Origin: Dysidea avara
Lineage: Eukaryota > Porifera > Demospongiae > Dictyoceratida > Dysideidae
Assembly: GCF_963678975.1 (NCBI RefSeq)
Contig: NC_089272.1
Location: 59,656,574-59,720,573 of the forward strand
DNA length: 64,000 nucleotides
Reading direction: 5' to 3'
Shown here piece by piece: positions 39,359 through 50,319 of the stretch. How positions within the stretch are numbered: the stretch's first letter is position 1; each line of letters begins with the position of its first letter. The notes beneath the pieces were generated by a model. That model made no database searches and had not been told where the DNA came from. It saw nothing but the letters and a program-made list of their open reading frames with translations. The position numbers and the translations under genes were made by a program.

Positions 39359-39790
39359 CAGTCAAACCTCTCTAATCTGATGCTCAATGGGAGCCATGAA
39401 TTTTGCTGGATTAAGGAGGTTGTTGGATTATCAAGTCACCTCTGTAATCTGACATTGTACAATATCTGGAATTATGTCGGATTATGCAGTAAATTACAGG
39501 TAAATGGATCACGCAAGGTTTTAAAACATGAATTAATTTTAGATTTTGCAAGTATTACAACTTTTTTTCTTACAAATTATTTTCTGTGGTTGCTTTTAAT
39601 GCTGCTATTATTCTCTGCTGGATTACAAAGCTCAAAACCAATATCTAGGGAATGTTGTGTCGGATTACGGAATACAGGGATGTCAGATTATAGAGCTTGT
39701 TTTCTATACAAAAGTGTTGGTAAATGACATTTTGGTTGGATTAGAGAGGATTCTGGATTACGCAGGTGCAGGATTAGAGAGGTTCAGCTG
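39359..39790. mobile_element. pogo/Tigger-like MITE, 432 bp
   Basis: The left end CAGTCAAACCTCTCTAATC and the complement of the right end, CAGCTGAACCTCTCTAATCC, form terminal inverted repeats. TA dinucleotides flank both ends (39357-39358 and 39791-39792). The interior is built of GGATTA-containing variants of the end sequence. The CAGT...ACCTCTCTAATC start is characteristic of Tc1/mariner-superfamily pogo elements. No transposase is present. Confidence 0.75.
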
Positions 39791-39847
39791 TACTAAAAAT
39801 AGGCTAAATTTCAAGAATTTGTGTAAGTCTTTCTGGAATACCTAATA

Positions 39848-40668
39848 GGGGATTCCACGAATTTACTAGAAGCCACATACTAACCCGCATACGTTAAACA
39901 TTTTCCCGGTTCAGCCGACTGGGCGTCCAAAAATTGCAAATATTTTAGAGACTGTCTTTACAGAAGGTTTCAAGAATAATTTGATGTTCTGGGATGGTAA
40001 GTAGTGAAATTAAAGAACACTTGTCAAAAAATCTTGAAGGATAGTTGATAAGAAGGTATGCTAAAATAGCCTTAATTCGCAAGAAACCTTGGTTCGAAAG
40101 CCGTGATTTGTTCTGCAAGTCGTAGTTTCACAGCTACAATCTGGAAATTCCTTACACAGTACCCCTATGAACCTGTCAACAATATATGTGTGTTTTGGCC
40201 CATTCGCACTGCTCACTTTCGAGATGTTAACGCTACGCCCCATACTATAACTGGGATTGGTCCTGAAACGTGGGAAGTTGCTCATAGCATCTCGAAAATG
40301 AGCAATGCTAATGGGCCAAAACACACATATATTGTTGACAGGTTCATAGGGGTACTGCGTAAGGAATTTCCAGATTGTAGCTGTGAAACTACGACTTGCA
40401 GAACAAATCACGGCTTTTGAACAAAGGTTTCTCGTGAATTAAGGCTATTTTAGCATACCTTCTTATCAACTTTCCTTCAAGATTTTCGACAAACACTCTT
40501 TAATCTCACTACTAACCATCCCAGAACATTAAATTATTCTTAAAACCTTCTGTAAAGACGGTTTCTAAAATATTCGCGGAAATTTTTGGACGCCCAGTCT
40601 GCTCAACCGGGAAAATTTTTAATGTATGCGGGTTAGTATGCGGCTTCTAGTAAATTCGTGGAATCCCC
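39848..40668. mobile_element. Giant palindromic MITE, 821 bp, arms of about 370 bp
   Basis: GGGGATTCCACGAATTTACT at the left end is mirrored by AGTAAATTCGTGGAATCCCC at the right end. Pairing continues inward through CCGGTTCAGCCGACTGGGCG, GTTCTGGGATGGT, GCTAAAATAGCCTTAATTCG, GTAGTTTCACAGCTACAATC and TATATGTGTGTTTTGGCCCA to a loop near 40220-40290. TA lies on both sides (39846-39847 and 40669-40670). The two mirror open frames that start MICSASRSFTATIWK are only the two arms read in opposite directions. Confidence 0.9.
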
Positions 40669-40779
40669 TATACCTGAAGCATTTGATCAAGTGCAAATAC
40701 ACTTGTGGCAAGACTTGGGCAAGTGAAGGATAGTCACACCAGAATGACTTGATATATAACACATGGTATTTAAAGGACT

Positions 40780-40980
40780 TCACTTGCATGCACACTTAAA
40801 ACTTGAGGGCCACCAACATGTGTGACTTTGTGTACGTCTGGGCAGTGTGTATTTTTTGGGCACACTTTGGACAGTACCGAAATGCGAAAAAAAATATATT
40901 ATGGGTTCTAAGCTCGACCTCGCGAGTCCAGTAACCACTGTGCTACCGCTGCTAGCTGCCAGCTCCTGAATTCGTGCCCA
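40780..40980 (-). repeat. tRNA-like SINE fragment
   Basis: The minus strand reads AGCGGTAGCACAGTGGTTAC, a good match to an RNA polymerase III A box in tRNA context. It is followed by a degenerate B-box region (GGTCGAGCTTAGAACCC). It cannot fold as a normal tRNA with an anticodon, so a tRNA-derived repeat is favoured. Confidence 0.45.
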
Positions 40981-40989
40981 CTTTAAATG

Positions 40990-41350
40990 CAAAAACAATG
41001 ACCTAACCTATATTAAACTGGACCCAAACCCTAACTTTAAACTACTAGCATTGTGAGAATTCGTTCCATAGACAGTAGAGGGCACGATAGCATCCTCACT
41101 ATATGCAGTGGCCGGCTTTGCGAAAACCGGTCTTATCGCCGAAAATAAAATTGTTAAGTATGGCTAAAACAATTTTAAATGGATTTTGAGTTTATTGTAC
41201 AGACAGAAAGACATACCCTCGCTGCATCTACTTCGAAAGTTATGAAGCGATCTTTACTCCAGCTCAACTGTCAGTGTCATAAACGGACCTCATCAAATTG
41301 GCGATTTGTAACGTCTGCCATTCTTAGCGGGCTCTTCTAGCAAAGCGCTG
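40990..41350. other. Non-coding stretch
   Basis: No recognised feature between the tRNA-like repeat and the DUF7869-like pseudogene. Confidence 0.3.
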
Positions 41351-41353
41351 GAC

Positions 41354-44262
41354 ATGGATAGGGTTCTATCTGCTCTAAACTTTCTAACGGGTGAAGAGGT
41401 AAACCATACCCAACCACAGTGATTCTAATGAAGTTGAGGCGCTTATTACGGACTATTTTAATGATGGGCCAAGTGATGATGACGATCAGTGATGATGACG
41501 ATCCGTGATGACGAATAAGCCACAACAATGCAGGTTGGCTTTAAAGGAATGTACAACAATCATAAACACATACAATCATTAAAAATACATAGGGTAGTCA
41601 TGTCAGTCTCCAGTTGCAGTGATGTTGATGACTATCAAGATGAAGGTGGTCACATAGTTTTCTGGAATGGAAAATAGAAATGGCACTTTAATTAATGTAT
41701 TTTTGTAGCACTAATTGACGTACAGGGAATGCAGAATTCTTTGGCTGATCCTCAGTCTCTGTCCATTGATTCTCCATCTCAGTCCCCTGATCTCAGTCGC
41801 TCAACCTACATTAGCTCTGTTGAAACAGTAACCACGGAGTCGGCTATGAAATCGTCTACGGTATGTGCACCACCATCTAACAGTGGTCCATCAGCAACAG
41901 ACAAGGCAAAAGAGATTGCCAGATTGAAACTATGGGAGTCTGAGTAGGCAGCAGAAGTAGAAAAATGTGTGAAATTTATAGAAACTACATGTGGATGTAC
42001 TTTAGCTGATGGCAAGCCTTGTAGCACTTTGGTTCCACTGCCGTACTATGTGGAAAACAGGGCTCAGGTTTTCTTCTTAAGCCGAGATACAGTTGGACAT
42101 GGTCCTTTTGGGAAATGTGGCCTCCAACATTTGTGAAGATGACGATGTTGACACACACAGTGGGCATAAACCTGCCAAAGGGATAAGGACATGCATGGAC
42201 TACAAGCACAAGGGGTACATGTTATGCAGAAAAAACATTTATTACCTTTCTGCATGACATTAACCATCACAAGGTGCAAGCCATGAAGGAGCACTTCTCG
42301 GAGAATGGCCTTACTGTAAGAACACATGGCAACTCTCTCAAGCGTCCACACAATGCCCTCACATTTGGAACAATTCTGTATCTTCTTCAGAATTATGCTG
42401 AGCAGAATGCCATCGTACTCCCCGGCTGTATGATTCAAAACAGATGATGTCAAAGTGTTGCCAACATCTGACAGCAAGAGGGTACAGAATAATAATAATC
42501 ATGTATTACAAGTAATTATGATCTGTGTAATGTGCATAGGTTGAATAAATTTGCACACCACAATATTATTGTAAAACGTACTTTCATAAGACGCCAGATT
42601 GGTTACTTGAAGATACTCAGGTTTTGACGACTCTACTAAGAGTGCACTGTAAATTAAAATTGAAACTATTAAGATACATACTGTATCTTCTCCCTCTGTA
42701 GAAAATTTGGACATGCTACCAGGAGTGCTGCAGCAAAGCTGGAATAACTTCTGTAGATTACCAAACATTTTGTACATACTGGAGGAAGTAGTTGCCACAC
42801 ATTGTGATAGGAAGACCAAGGAGTGACCTGTGTTGGACATGCCAGCAAAACAGTACATCTATTATGAGACTGGCTAACACATTGGATCGCCAGAAACAGA
42901 AGGTATGTATCTGTCTGTTACAGAATATCACCCCAATAAAGATAATGACAATATAGTAACCTATTTGTAAATCTGGCTTCCTTACATGATCTAATTTCCC
43001 ATGTCAGTAAACTCCTTCCTTTTCTCCACATGTACTCTATGTGTTCTTAGTCATGTATCTCTGAAAAAAATTGTTTGTTAATAAGTACACAACTAATAAG
43101 TACACAACTAGTAAGCACTCTTACCATGACATACTGTACATTAATAGACCATTGATGCAGCAAAAGCCCACTTGGAAGCAGTAGCTATTGAGAGGAGCTG
43201 TAATTGTGATGCTTGGAAAGCAAGCCGGGAGAAGTTGAAAGCCACCTTCACAAATTCAGATGGAGTGCTAGAGCCTCCTTCATCATCATCACATACAACA
43301 CCATAAACTAGAAGAACATTACAGCTTTGATATGGCTCAACAGGTACATGCACTGTAACGTACACTTTTGTACAAATACTATGTTATGGCATATTTAATA
43401 GGTTCACTACCCAAGCGACCCTTTACAACCTGTCCCTATATACTTTTTAACTCCAAGAAAGTGTGGAGTCTTTGAAGTATGTCGTGAAGTCATACCAAGT
43501 CAAGTAAGTCAAGTATGTATGTACATGTTTAAAGTACTATGTTACTATGGTAATCCCTTACAATATAGATGACGTACTTGATAGATGAAACTTGCAATGT
43601 TGGAAAGGGAGGCAATTCTATCATCTCCATGCTTCACCACTTTGAAGGTCACTTCCTAGGAGAGACATCTGTACATTTACATGCAGATAACTGCACCGGC
43701 CAAAATGAGAACCGGTTTATGATGTATTATTTGATGTGGTGATACATGACTGGGTTACACGATCACATCACAATATCATTCCTCTTAGTGGGACACACCA
43801 AGTTTGCACCAGACTGGTGCTTTGGCTTACTGAAACAAAGTTTTTGTTGGAGGGGACTTAGATAACATTGCCAATTGTGTAGCCCAGTCATCATTCGTTA
43901 AATATACCTCAACTTGTTGGATTACTCAATGGGACAATGTTCGTTCCAACTTATGATTGGAGCAGCGTTTTTGAAGTAAAAACTGAAAGACTGCTTTGAA
44001 GGGAATTGCACACCTCCATCACTTCTGGTTTTCCAAATTTCACCATGGAAAGGTATTTGTTAAGGAAGCCAGCAATTGTAATGAATGAGAGATCAACCTG
44101 TTGAAAGACGTATCTTGGCAACCATCCACTCAGCAGTTGCCTTCACTATAGATTCCAAATTGATTGTCACAAGAACGACAGCAATATCTTTATGATAATA
44201 TCTGGGAGTTTGGTCCTGAGCACAAAAAGGATATTGTATATTCTAGGCCTTTGAGCATTTAA
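41354..44262 (+). pseudogene. DUF7869-like multi-exon gene or transposon, copy 1, heavily decayed
   Basis: Segments homologous to copy 2 occur in order: MDRVLSALNFLTGEE, EALITDYFNDGPSDDDD, VEKCVKFIETTCGCTLADGK, an AMKEHFSENGLTVRTHGNS region, YLLQNYAEQNAIVLPGC, SDLCWTCQQNST, HYSFDMAQQ, VHYPSDPLQPVPIYFLTPRK, VHLHADNCTGQNENRF and VGHTKFAPDWCFGLLKQ. A final HHFWFSKFHHGKVFVKEASN block follows. GT-AG borders remain, for example after CAACAG near 43340. Stops include a TGA in YLMW*YMTG and many frameshifts. The HADNCxGQNxN motif and the SFDMAQQ motif are what I recall from the DUF7869 family, which may be transposase-like (RNase H fold). The assignment is from memory. It is clearly inactive. Confidence 0.7.
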
Positions 44263-46584
44263 ACACAAAACTGGTTATATAATATTTAACATTCTATTTT
44301 ACACCTTATCACTGTAATTAGCTAACACAATGTATAAATAAATTGTGATTCCCAGTTGCAGTATGTGTTCGTGTGTGTGTTACTCTGTGTAGTGTGTGTA
44401 TGTACATGTGTGTGTGCTACTCTGTGTGTGTGTTTGTGTGCATGTAGTGTGTGCATGACCATTATTAGGTCACTGGGATAGTCAAGGTAACACATGCAGA
44501 CTATCATGTACATGTATAAAGGCTAACAGTGTCTAATTTAAAACAATAGAATTGTGTAAGATAGGTGCATATGTAAGTATGAGACAAAAAATTGAGACAT
44601 GAGTGGAACACATGTGTGAGAAGACACAAGATTAGAGCAGCCACTCAGGAACTCTTGTGAGTCAATGACTACATGTGGTGAATTCACATGTAACAATACA
44701 TGACTAGCACACATGTTCAAAAACTAGTGATTCTACAATGGGCTACATGAGTGTCAACTGCTTGCAAGTGCAATGTCATGAAACATACAACACAGGTCAC
44801 CAGCTAGGATATAGCTTATACAACACGGATAGACTTACGATAGTAGATTATCAGTTTCTGCTTGTACCCCATACTAATGCTATTGCTGCTGCATTCTGAT
44901 TGGTGGGAACAGTAGCCCCTCTTCCTTGCAATTCTTCAAAAGTGTCATATTGGTCTTGCAGGTGAGGTGGAACAGAGAATGGAGCGTCATCATTCCATGG
45001 GTTGTCTGGATGAAAACAATTGAAAAAAATCTGTAACTGTATTGGAAATGGTTTACATATTGACTTGGTGTTGAACAACCTGTCAGTTCCATTCCTGTGT
45101 GAGAAAAACATGTGATTCTATTTATGGTTTACATTGATGGTGTTACCATGATTACCAAAAAGGAACCACACATACAAAATTTACACACACTGATACCATC
45201 ACAAAGCAAAAACAAAGCCTACAGCAAATATGCAAAAAAACCAGTTATTGCAACCTAGTATATCAGCAATGAGATTCCTGTGCACCACTCAGGCACTTGA
45301 GCCTTATGTGTGCAAATCCTCCTTGGATATCCCACAGGATAACTATCCAGGTATCATGGTGGGAGGTCGTGGAACCCGAAATTCCACAATGACCTACAAA
45401 CAAGATAAGGACAGTTGGGAATTTGCTTCCCCAGGTATCCAATACTGTTACAGCTGGGTGGGCTGCTTCCCAGTTGACTCCAGGCCCACAGGATCCCAAT
45501 GTACAGCTGGGTAGACTGGAGAAATGTGAGTGAAGTTTCTTGCAACTGTCATCTGCATGTTGTCTCGCCGAGTTAGAGAACAATGCAAAATGTAAAATTC
45601 TATCAGAAATTACCAGTTGTCTGCAATCAAGCTATGCATTGATTGTTCATTAATAGTATTTTTGAGGCAAAAACCAATGGCTACCATTGAAAACATGTGT
45701 TGTGATTGTGCACAACTAAAGAATGACTGGGGAAAGTTGCTTTGCTGAGTGAGCTGCTTACAATAATATAGCGGGAATATTGAAGGGAATAAGGTTAACT
45801 CTGTGGTACAAACCCAGCTGGTGTTTAAATGAAGTGGAATATCAGTTTGCTTCCCAGTAATTGATATTCAGGGCACACATTTAATCATAATTTCCATAGT
45901 AACTAGATCGATTGCAGAGACACTTCTTCATTTATATATGTAACACTTTCACACCTCAGATCAAAGGAGCCGTCCGAGCTACATTTTGTATGTAGCCTGG
46001 CTAGCTGGGCTACATACAAAATGTAGCTGGTCTACAACTGGGCAGTGATTATATAGACGTTGATGCTGAAATTGATTGTGGAGATCGATCAGCACTCACG
46101 TGATTAGGATGCACGACTTGGATTTTGCTATGAGAACCACTCAGACGGAGAGTGTTTTGTTATCCTTGCCATCCTACAAGTTGAAAAACGTTGGGCTAAG
46201 GTGAAAACTAGTGCTATAGCTTATTCATACATTGTTTCTGCATGTTTTCGAATATGGACATGCCCCCATCATGAAGCTACCACTCTGCATGGAGTAACCA
46301 CTCTACAAGCAAGCTTACCTACCTAGGCCTTTAGTGAACTGTATAGTTTTTCCATAAACAATTCATAGAACTGATTAAAACATTAAACTCGCGTAACGGA
46401 AATTCTCCTTGATATCTCTAGGATATGTCTGTTTATCATAACCAAACGTAACTAGAACGTACTAGCTACTGACCCATAATCAAAAATTTTGGTATGCATA
46501 ATACATCCAGTGGCTGCACTCGTATTGGCTTGGGTGATTGATCGCCCTGTACAGGCTATCAGCCTAATAAGTGCTACATATTAG
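44263..46584. other. Non-coding stretch with GT-rich tract
   Basis: Bases 44360-44455 are TG-rich. A possible exon on the minus strand near 44850-45092 starts with MELTGC after a TTTCTCACACAG acceptor, but it could not be linked to other exons and is not called. Confidence 0.35.
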
Positions 46585-46880
46585 CTGTAACACGGGGCAT
46601 TAATCAAGCTTTGCCTGATATGTATGCCCTCTGCCCTCGGGCAGTCGGGTATACATTGTATTATTGTACTAATGCTTTACAGTGACCAGCACTGAAGGTC
46701 TGCAGCAACATATGCTGCAGCCTTAGGATTACCTAACCTAATTTCAAGGACTTAGACTTAGTGACTTATAGCTGAAAAGGTGTAACATAAAAGGGGCCAA
46801 AGTAAGGAAAAAAATCCCTCCAACCCCAGGAATCGAACATATCAGGCAAAGCCCTCATGCCCGTGTTACAACTATTACAT
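46585..46880 (-). repeat. SINE-like copy flanked by inverted transposon-end sequence
   Basis: The minus strand reads TGTTCGATTCCTGGGGTTGG (B-box-like, then the SINE core), GGGATTTTTTTCCTTACTTT, TAGGTTAGGTAATCCTAAGG and TTCAGTGCTGGTCACTGTAA, the same order as at 1837-2090. The unit GTAACACGGG...GCTTTGCCTGATATGT occurs at both ends in inverted orientation (46590-46620 and 46840-46872). This suggests either a MITE that captured the SINE or a composite repeat. Confidence 0.6.
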
Positions 46881-47970
46881 GTAACAGGTGGGACTAAGCT
46901 GAAAACGAAGTGAAAATGCTACAATACTTTCCAGTAAGGGTGTTGTTACGCCTGTCCGGCACCATTTTTCCTTTGATGCAGTATGAGCTAGCCCACCAGT
47001 CACATAAGTGAGTTCTTTCTCATATGAGTAATTTTGCCCTGTGGGTCCTACTTTATTAATGTATACTTTCCCAAAAGAATTACTGTACATGTACAAGTAG
47101 TTGGATAGGGAAACCTTCTAAAACCAGGAGAAAAGCTACCAGACACATTCTTGTTCATGTGGTGATGTTGCCTTGTGAGTCCTACTACTTTTCAAACCAG
47201 AAATATGGTAGGGAAGCCTTTTAAAACCAGGAAGAAAACCAGTAGGGGAATCTTCTAAAATCAGGAATATGATGTAATAATTGTGTACCAGCAACATTCT
47301 TGTCATGTTGACAGATCCTCAGATTCTGTTCTGTTTGAACACCAAATAAATTAACAACTCAATGATAACTTTATACAAGATACAATGCAAGCTCACATGT
47401 ATACTAACAGTCATTATATGGAATGAATTAAAGCTTTGAAAAAAATACATTTCAGATAGCAATGGTAAGAGAAGGCTTTTATAGTGGAGAATCTAATTCA
47501 CATAGCCACAGATTACATGCAACAAAAATTAATAATCTTACAGTACTAGTTCTTCATCATTGGTAACTGGACTCTCATTACTGTAGCCAACTAAGATACC
47601 ATGAAGTGTGATTATATTTACCTGCAATATGTAAGACTTCTGTATACCCAGGAGTTACCTTATGAATGCTGTTTAGAATTCATCCATATAAGGTAGTGTT
47701 ATATTATGATATATGTACCTTCTAACATTTAATAGTAACAAGTTTTATATTATTACTATAAGAGGAGATGAGACAGTGTTTTCAAAAGGGACAAAGTCAA
47801 TTCAGTGAGTGGACAGGAGGGTGGAGGGTGAGGGACAAAATGAAACATCCAGTAGATGTTCTAAATTTCCTTATCAGTATATAGCAATTATCAACTCCTA
47901 CATGTTATGACCACATCTTCTACATACCTCAACAAGCACCTCTCACACAAGAGCAATGTTTATCATTTAC
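46881..47970. other. Non-coding upstream region of the secreted-protein gene
   Basis: AAACCAGGA-containing motifs recur several times at 47120-47270 (GAAACCTTCTAAAACCAGGA, GAAGCCTTTTAAAACCAGGA, GAATCTTCTAAAATCAGGAA), a short imperfect direct repeat. No gene is seen. Confidence 0.45.
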
Positions 47971-47980
47971 ACTATTATAA
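47971..47980 (+). promoter_or_regulatory. Possible TATA box of the secreted-protein gene
   Basis: ACTATTATAA lies about 65 bp upstream of the ATG at 48040. The region is AT-rich, so this is tentative. Confidence 0.3.
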
Positions 47981-48039
47981 ATTGTACTGTATAATAGAGT
48001 AATGCTCACTAGTTCAGTTAGTTTGCTATACTATTGAAA

Positions 48040-49053
48040 ATGTTAGTTGCTTACTACTTTGTTATTATGATCCTCACTAAGGAACTGGTGATGGCTACTG
48101 ACCAGTGCAACAAGTATCGTTTTAAATCACCTTTCTACCCTGGACAGTCTTGTGAGGACATTTACAATAAGAACCCTGAAAGCCGTGATATACCAGGATA
48201 TTACTGGATCACTGATGGTCCCACCAGGGTATATTGTGGGATGAATTATACTGGATCATCCTGTGAGGACATCTACAACAATAATCCTGAAACTGGTGAC
48301 AAGTCAGGTTACTACCGTAGTAATGACAATCAATGGACATATTGTAACATGACAGAAATTACAACCACAACTGGAGACTTGATCCCCACATGTGCTGGTG
48401 TGGGAGGAGGATGGAGAAGAATTGCCCATATCAATATTAGTGCAGGAGGTGACTGTCCCAATGGATGGCGTGAAGACACTTACTCTGGTATTAGTTTCTG
48501 TCGTGTTGTCAGTGATGACAGTGGTACTTGTTCTTCTGCCTACTTCTCCACTAATGGAACAAATTACCAGAGGGTGTGTGGTAGAGCAAGAGGATATCAA
48601 AAGGGACAACCACTTGGTTTCCATTCTTATCACAATGAAGGTCAAACAACAATTGATGGCTACTATGGTGATGGTCTACTGATCACCTATGGTGGTCCTC
48701 GTCAACACATTTGGAGTTATACCATTGGACTATCTGATAATCGTACTTACTCTTATAACTGTCCATGTGCTGTTGGTGGAGGATACTCCCCTCCTCCTTT
48801 TGTGGGTACTAACTATTACTGTGAATCAGGAGCTGCTGATGTTATCAATTCCTCTGCCTATTACTTCAATGACCCATTGTGGGACAGATCTGGTTGCATC
48901 ACTAGTAATTGTTGTGATACCCCTACCCAACCATGGTTTTATCGTGAGTTGTCCGGAACAACTACAAATGATATAGAAGCTAGATTATGTACAAGGCAAG
49001 CCTTTATTCATGGATCTCCTTTGATTGATCAACTGGAGCTCTACATTCAGTAA
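48040..49053 (+). CDS. Secreted Cys-rich protein with two fibrinogen-like N-terminal motifs, 337 aa, single exon
   Basis: The first ATG in a good position (48040) gives a hydrophobic N-terminus (MLVAYYFVIMILTKELVMA), consistent with a signal peptide of about 20 residues. Two copies of a fibrinogen-domain-start motif follow, SCEDIYNKNPESRDIPGYYW...VYCGM (about residues 37-68) and SCEDIYNNNPETGDKSGYY...TYCNM (about 74-104). A Cys-rich region comes next with GGGWRRIAHINIS (about 122), CPNGWRED, RVCGRARGYQKG (about 178-189), GPRQHIWSYTIGL (about 219-231), CPC, YYCESG, DPLWDRSGC and a C-terminal ELYIQ. I recognise the PRQHIW/VCGR arrangement as a common secreted family in sponges and cnidarians with no established role. 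The many N-x-S/T sites fit an extracellular glycoprotein. The intron-less open frame is intact. Confidence 0.88.
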   Translation: MLVAYYFVIMILTKELVMATDQCNKYRFKSPFYPGQSCEDIYNKNPESRDIPGYYWITDGPTRVYCGMNYTGSSCEDIYNNNPETGDKSGYYRSNDNQWTYCNMTEITTTTGDLIPTCAGVGGGWRRIAHINISAGGDCPNGWREDTYSGISFCRVVSDDSGTCSSAYFSTNGTNYQRVCGRARGYQKGQPLGFHSYHNEGQTTIDGYYGDGLLITYGGPRQHIWSYTIGLSDNRTYSYNCPCAVGGGYSPPPFVGTNYYCESGAADVINSSAYYFNDPLWDRSGCITSNCCDTPTQPWFYRELSGTTTNDIEARLCTRQAFIHGSPLIDQLELYIQ

Positions 49054-49199
49054 AACTAACAGTTGTTGTTGTATTAGCTAACTTTTATTTTTATACTTAC
49101 TGGAGTGATTCTAGTCATCTTGTAACCACACACATCAACACTGTTAGATGTTAGATGTATCATTTAATTTCATTATTGTTTATAATAATTTGATATAAT

Positions 49200-49930
49200 G
49201 TACATCTGGGAAAATTGGTAGAGCAAGAGGTTATCAGAAGGGAGACACAGAAGGGAGTCTTTTCACATGTTGCTGAATTGTATGAACATCTAGTATAAAA
49301 TGCTATTTATACAGCCAATTGCATTCACACTTCCTTTATGCAACCATATACTACAGGGCAGTTCTAGGTATTACAGCCTTCCCACATCACAAGTATTACT
49401 TGCTAACCACTAAGGCTATGATCTTGATGTTTTCACTGTTTGCCATCACTTTAGTCCATAAAATGTTTTTTAGCACACTCCATACCTACAGTCTACTTAT
49501 AACCTGTGCTAGAAGATGTTAGGTGTATCATTCAATTTCACTATTGTTTTACACATTAACGTAAATTTGAAACTTTCAGGCTTCACTTATGATACAGAAA
49601 TTTGTGGGAAAATAGGTTAAGCAAGTGCTAGGATATCAGAAGGGAGACACTCTGACTTTCTGCACATGTTGCTGAATTGTATGCACATCTATAACATGCT
49701 ATTCATACAGCCAATTATATTCACACTTCCTTTATGACTACAGGGCAGTTCTATGTAGGTATTGTGGCCTTCCCACATCACAAGTGTAACTCAATAGCCA
49801 CTAAGGCTACAATCTTGATTTTTCACTGTTCGTCATCACTTTAGTTCATAAGATGTTGTATAGCATACTCCATACGTACAGTGCATGCTTCATTGACTTG
49901 TGGTCCACTTATCTTTGCTGACAGTGCAAG
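49200..49930 (+). repeat. Two tandem fragments duplicated from the secreted-protein gene and its flank
   Basis: Bases 49208-49245 and 49602-49645 both resemble the VCGRARGYQKG-coding stretch (AGAGCAAGAGG, ATCAGAAGGGAGACAC). Each is followed by the same about 300-bp non-coding sequence (CACATGTTGCTGAATTGTAT, CAGCCAATT, TTCCCACATCACAAG). The unit length is about 395 bp. Both are non-coding relics. Related sequence near 49870-49930 also occurs at 36.5 kb. Confidence 0.7.
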
Positions 49931-50048
49931 GTATTGATTCATTATGGTCACAATTTAGCTAAGGGGCATGTTTACAGTGTACTCTGATCATTAAGACCAT
50001 GTTCTGATAATTTATGGCACATGATTGGTCCATGTGATCATTATACTA

Positions 50049-50319
50049 GGTGAATAAAAAAATTGGAAATTTTAAAATGGGAATAGGGATCGCTGTAAAA
50101 AGCCACAAAACAAGAAGGGATTGCTGGGGTGGTAGTGTAAACCACAAATCCCTATTTTGACTCTTGGTCATAAATCTTTAGTTACATGCTCTGTCATTTT
50201 GAAGTGAGTCAAAATAGGGATTTGTGGTTTACATTACCACCCCAGCGATCCCTTCTTGTTTCGTGGCTTTTTTCAGCGATCCCTATTCCCATTTTAAAAT
50301 TTCCAATATTTTATTCATC
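50049..50319. mobile_element. Foldback MITE, about 271 bp, arms about 120 bp
   Basis: GGTGAATAAA...GGAAATTTTAAAATGGGAAT is mirrored by ATTCCCATTTTAAAATTTCC...TTTATTCATC. Inner arms CCACAAATCCCTATTTTGAC / GTCAAAATAGGGATTTGTGG also pair. TA flanks both ends (50047-50048 and 50320-50321). It has no coding capacity. Confidence 0.85.

Noticed and set aside
40061-40420. Two similar open frames (MICSASRSFTATIWK...) on opposite strands as a gene pair
   Set aside because: They are the two arms of the 821-bp palindrome read in opposite directions.
40780-40980. A functional tRNA gene on the minus strand
   Set aside because: It has an A-box-like sequence, but no cloverleaf with anticodon and a proper B-box/acceptor stem could be formed.
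44850-45092. Possible terminal exon of a discoidin-domain gene (MELTGC after a good acceptor)
   Set aside because: Only a six-residue resemblance; no other discoidin strands could be found upstream in frame.
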